From Chloroflexota bacterium (lineage in GTDB: Bacteria; Chloroflexota; Anaerolineae; Anaerolineales; Anaerolineaceae): a stretch of DNA of 64,000 nucleotides. The position numbers were made by a program, and so were the translations under genes. Under the pieces are notes generated by a model, which worked only from the letters and a program-made list of their open reading frames with translations, was not told the origin of the DNA and did not search any database. The stretch spans positions 20,833-84,832 of the forward strand of contig JAEYTI010000168.1 in the NCBI GenBank assembly GCA_023434145.1, given 5' to 3'. Shown here piece by piece: positions 63,543 to 64,000 of this stretch (positions within the stretch are counted from its first letter, which is position 1; every line of letters starts with the position of its first letter).

Positions 63543-63878
63543 ATGTTACAAAATGATCGCTACACCTATCGTATCACCTGGTCTGAAGAGGACGGCGAAT
63601 ATATTGGTTTATGCACTGAATTCGCAAGCCTAAGCTGGCTTGCATCTGCACCGGAAGCAGCACTCCAAGGAATCCGCCAGATCGTGGCTGATCTTGTGGT
63701 TGACTTACAAAAGAACGGCGAACCGGTTCCAGAGCCTTGAGCCACAAAAAAATATAGTGGTCGTTTCATGGTTCGGGTTCCGCCAGAACTCCACCGGCAG
63801 ATGGCACTGAAAGCAGCCGAGTCTGGCATCAGTCTAAACCGGTTAGCAAGCGATAGACTCAGTAGGTCATCATGCTAA
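63543..63878 (+). pseudogene. hicB: HicB-type antitoxin gene with in-frame TGA
   Basis: 111 codons with a TGA at codon 66 (63738-63740). Before it: MLQNDRYTYRITWSEEDGEYIGLCTEFASLSWLA ... EAALQGIRQIVADL ... GEPVPEP, the HicB RNase H-like fold. After it in the same frame: ATKKYSGRFMVRVPPELHRQMALKAAESGISLNRLASDRLS, the ribbon-helix-helix tail. A Leu codon (TTA) is expected at the TGA site from the family pattern, one base away. AGGAGG is 6 nt before ATG 63543. No hicA is seen upstream (63451-63536) or in the visible 120 bp downstream, so it is probably an orphan relic. Confidence 0.75.
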
Positions 63879-63893
63879 AAGGATACTAACGAG

Positions 63894-63932
63894 CAAAGCA
63901 GGCGCAGAAGATTTTCGCATCTGCTTTGTTTT
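63894..63932 (+). terminator. Terminator-like hairpin after hicB
   Basis: CAAAGCAG (63894-63901) pairs with CTGCTTTG (63921-63928), with further pairing inside the loop, followed by TTTT. Confidence 0.6.
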
Positions 63933-64000
63933 CCACCATCTGGGATTGCTTGGTCCTGTCTGTCAATTATCCTATGAGGCGAGTAGCGCCATTTAAAAAA

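Noticed and set aside
31066..63740. TGA as a recoded sense codon, suggested by in-frame TGA at 31066 and 63738
   Set aside because: Many intact genes here end in TGA (for example NRPS-3 and NRPS-1), no selenocysteine element is seen, and both cases are in degraded or orphan genes.
41581..64000. Right attachment site of the island
   Set aside because: I looked for a second copy of the tRNA-Arg 3' end (GGTTCGATTCCTGCC) and saw none in the window.
1..64000. CRISPR arrays
   Set aside because: No set of regularly spaced short repeats was seen; the repeats present are isolated palindromes or pairs, and no cas gene occurs.

Overview
The window looks like a chromosomal segment of a Chloroflexota bacterium, probably Anaerolineae-like. 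This rests on the mix of a GC-rich modular NRPS/PKS operon, a NB-ARC regulator with a sigma-like N-terminal HTH, a xylose-type sugar ABC operon with a ROK regulator, and GH39-like glycosidases. The taxonomic call is an inference; no rRNA or ribosomal gene is present to settle it.

Region 1 (1-27288, all minus strand) is one assembly line read from right to left. The order is a PKS (ACP-KS-AT-DH-KR-ACP), NRPS-1 (C, A with a large insertion, T), NRPS-2 (C-A-T), NRPS-3 (C-A-T-E), NRPS-4 (C-A-T) and NRPS-5 (GT-like N-terminus, C, A, N-methyltransferase, cut by the window edge). Genes are separated by 4-bp ATGA overlaps or short gaps. Specificity residues read by eye suggest Tyr-like, Val, branched aliphatic (then D after epimerisation), unassigned, and N-methyl aromatic. 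The most unusual object in the window is the roughly 690-residue cobalamin-binding-type radical SAM enzyme, preceded by a PqqD-like segment, embedded near the start of the NRPS-1 adenylation domain. A cluster of TGCCG-containing repeats and a perfect 26-bp-arm palindrome lie upstream of the operon.

Region 2 (27.6-33.3 kb, plus strand) has a consensus promoter, a NB-ARC/STAND regulator and a type II thioesterase that probably serve the assembly line. A decayed gene and a GH39-like beta-xylosidase follow. A 54-bp sequence occurs in inverted copies at both ends of this block.

Region 3 (33.4-41 kb, minus strand) is a pentose-uptake locus: XylH/XylG/XylF-type ABC transporter, ROK repressor with a XylR-like operator, and a secreted clan GH-A-like glycosidase. 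Strong hairpins separate the transcription units. An IS remnant follows.

Region 4 (41.58 kb to the right edge) starts with tRNA-Arg(TCG) and a tyrosine integrase, so it reads as an integrative island whose right end lies outside the window. It carries an excisionase-like protein, XRE regulators, a secreted protein of unknown family and a DUF559 nuclease. A long plus-strand defence-type array follows: Eco57I-like methyltransferase, TIGR02391/HEPN-like protein, PLD-SNF2 helicase, DUF2513, PC4-like protein, a small RM-associated protein, Mrr-N winged helix, DUF262-HNH-HEPN protein, viroplasmin-RNase H, a UvrD-type helicase with an embedded nuclease, and a HicB gene broken by an in-frame TGA. Base composition falls sharply in 48.2-52.3 kb, which suggests a mosaic origin.
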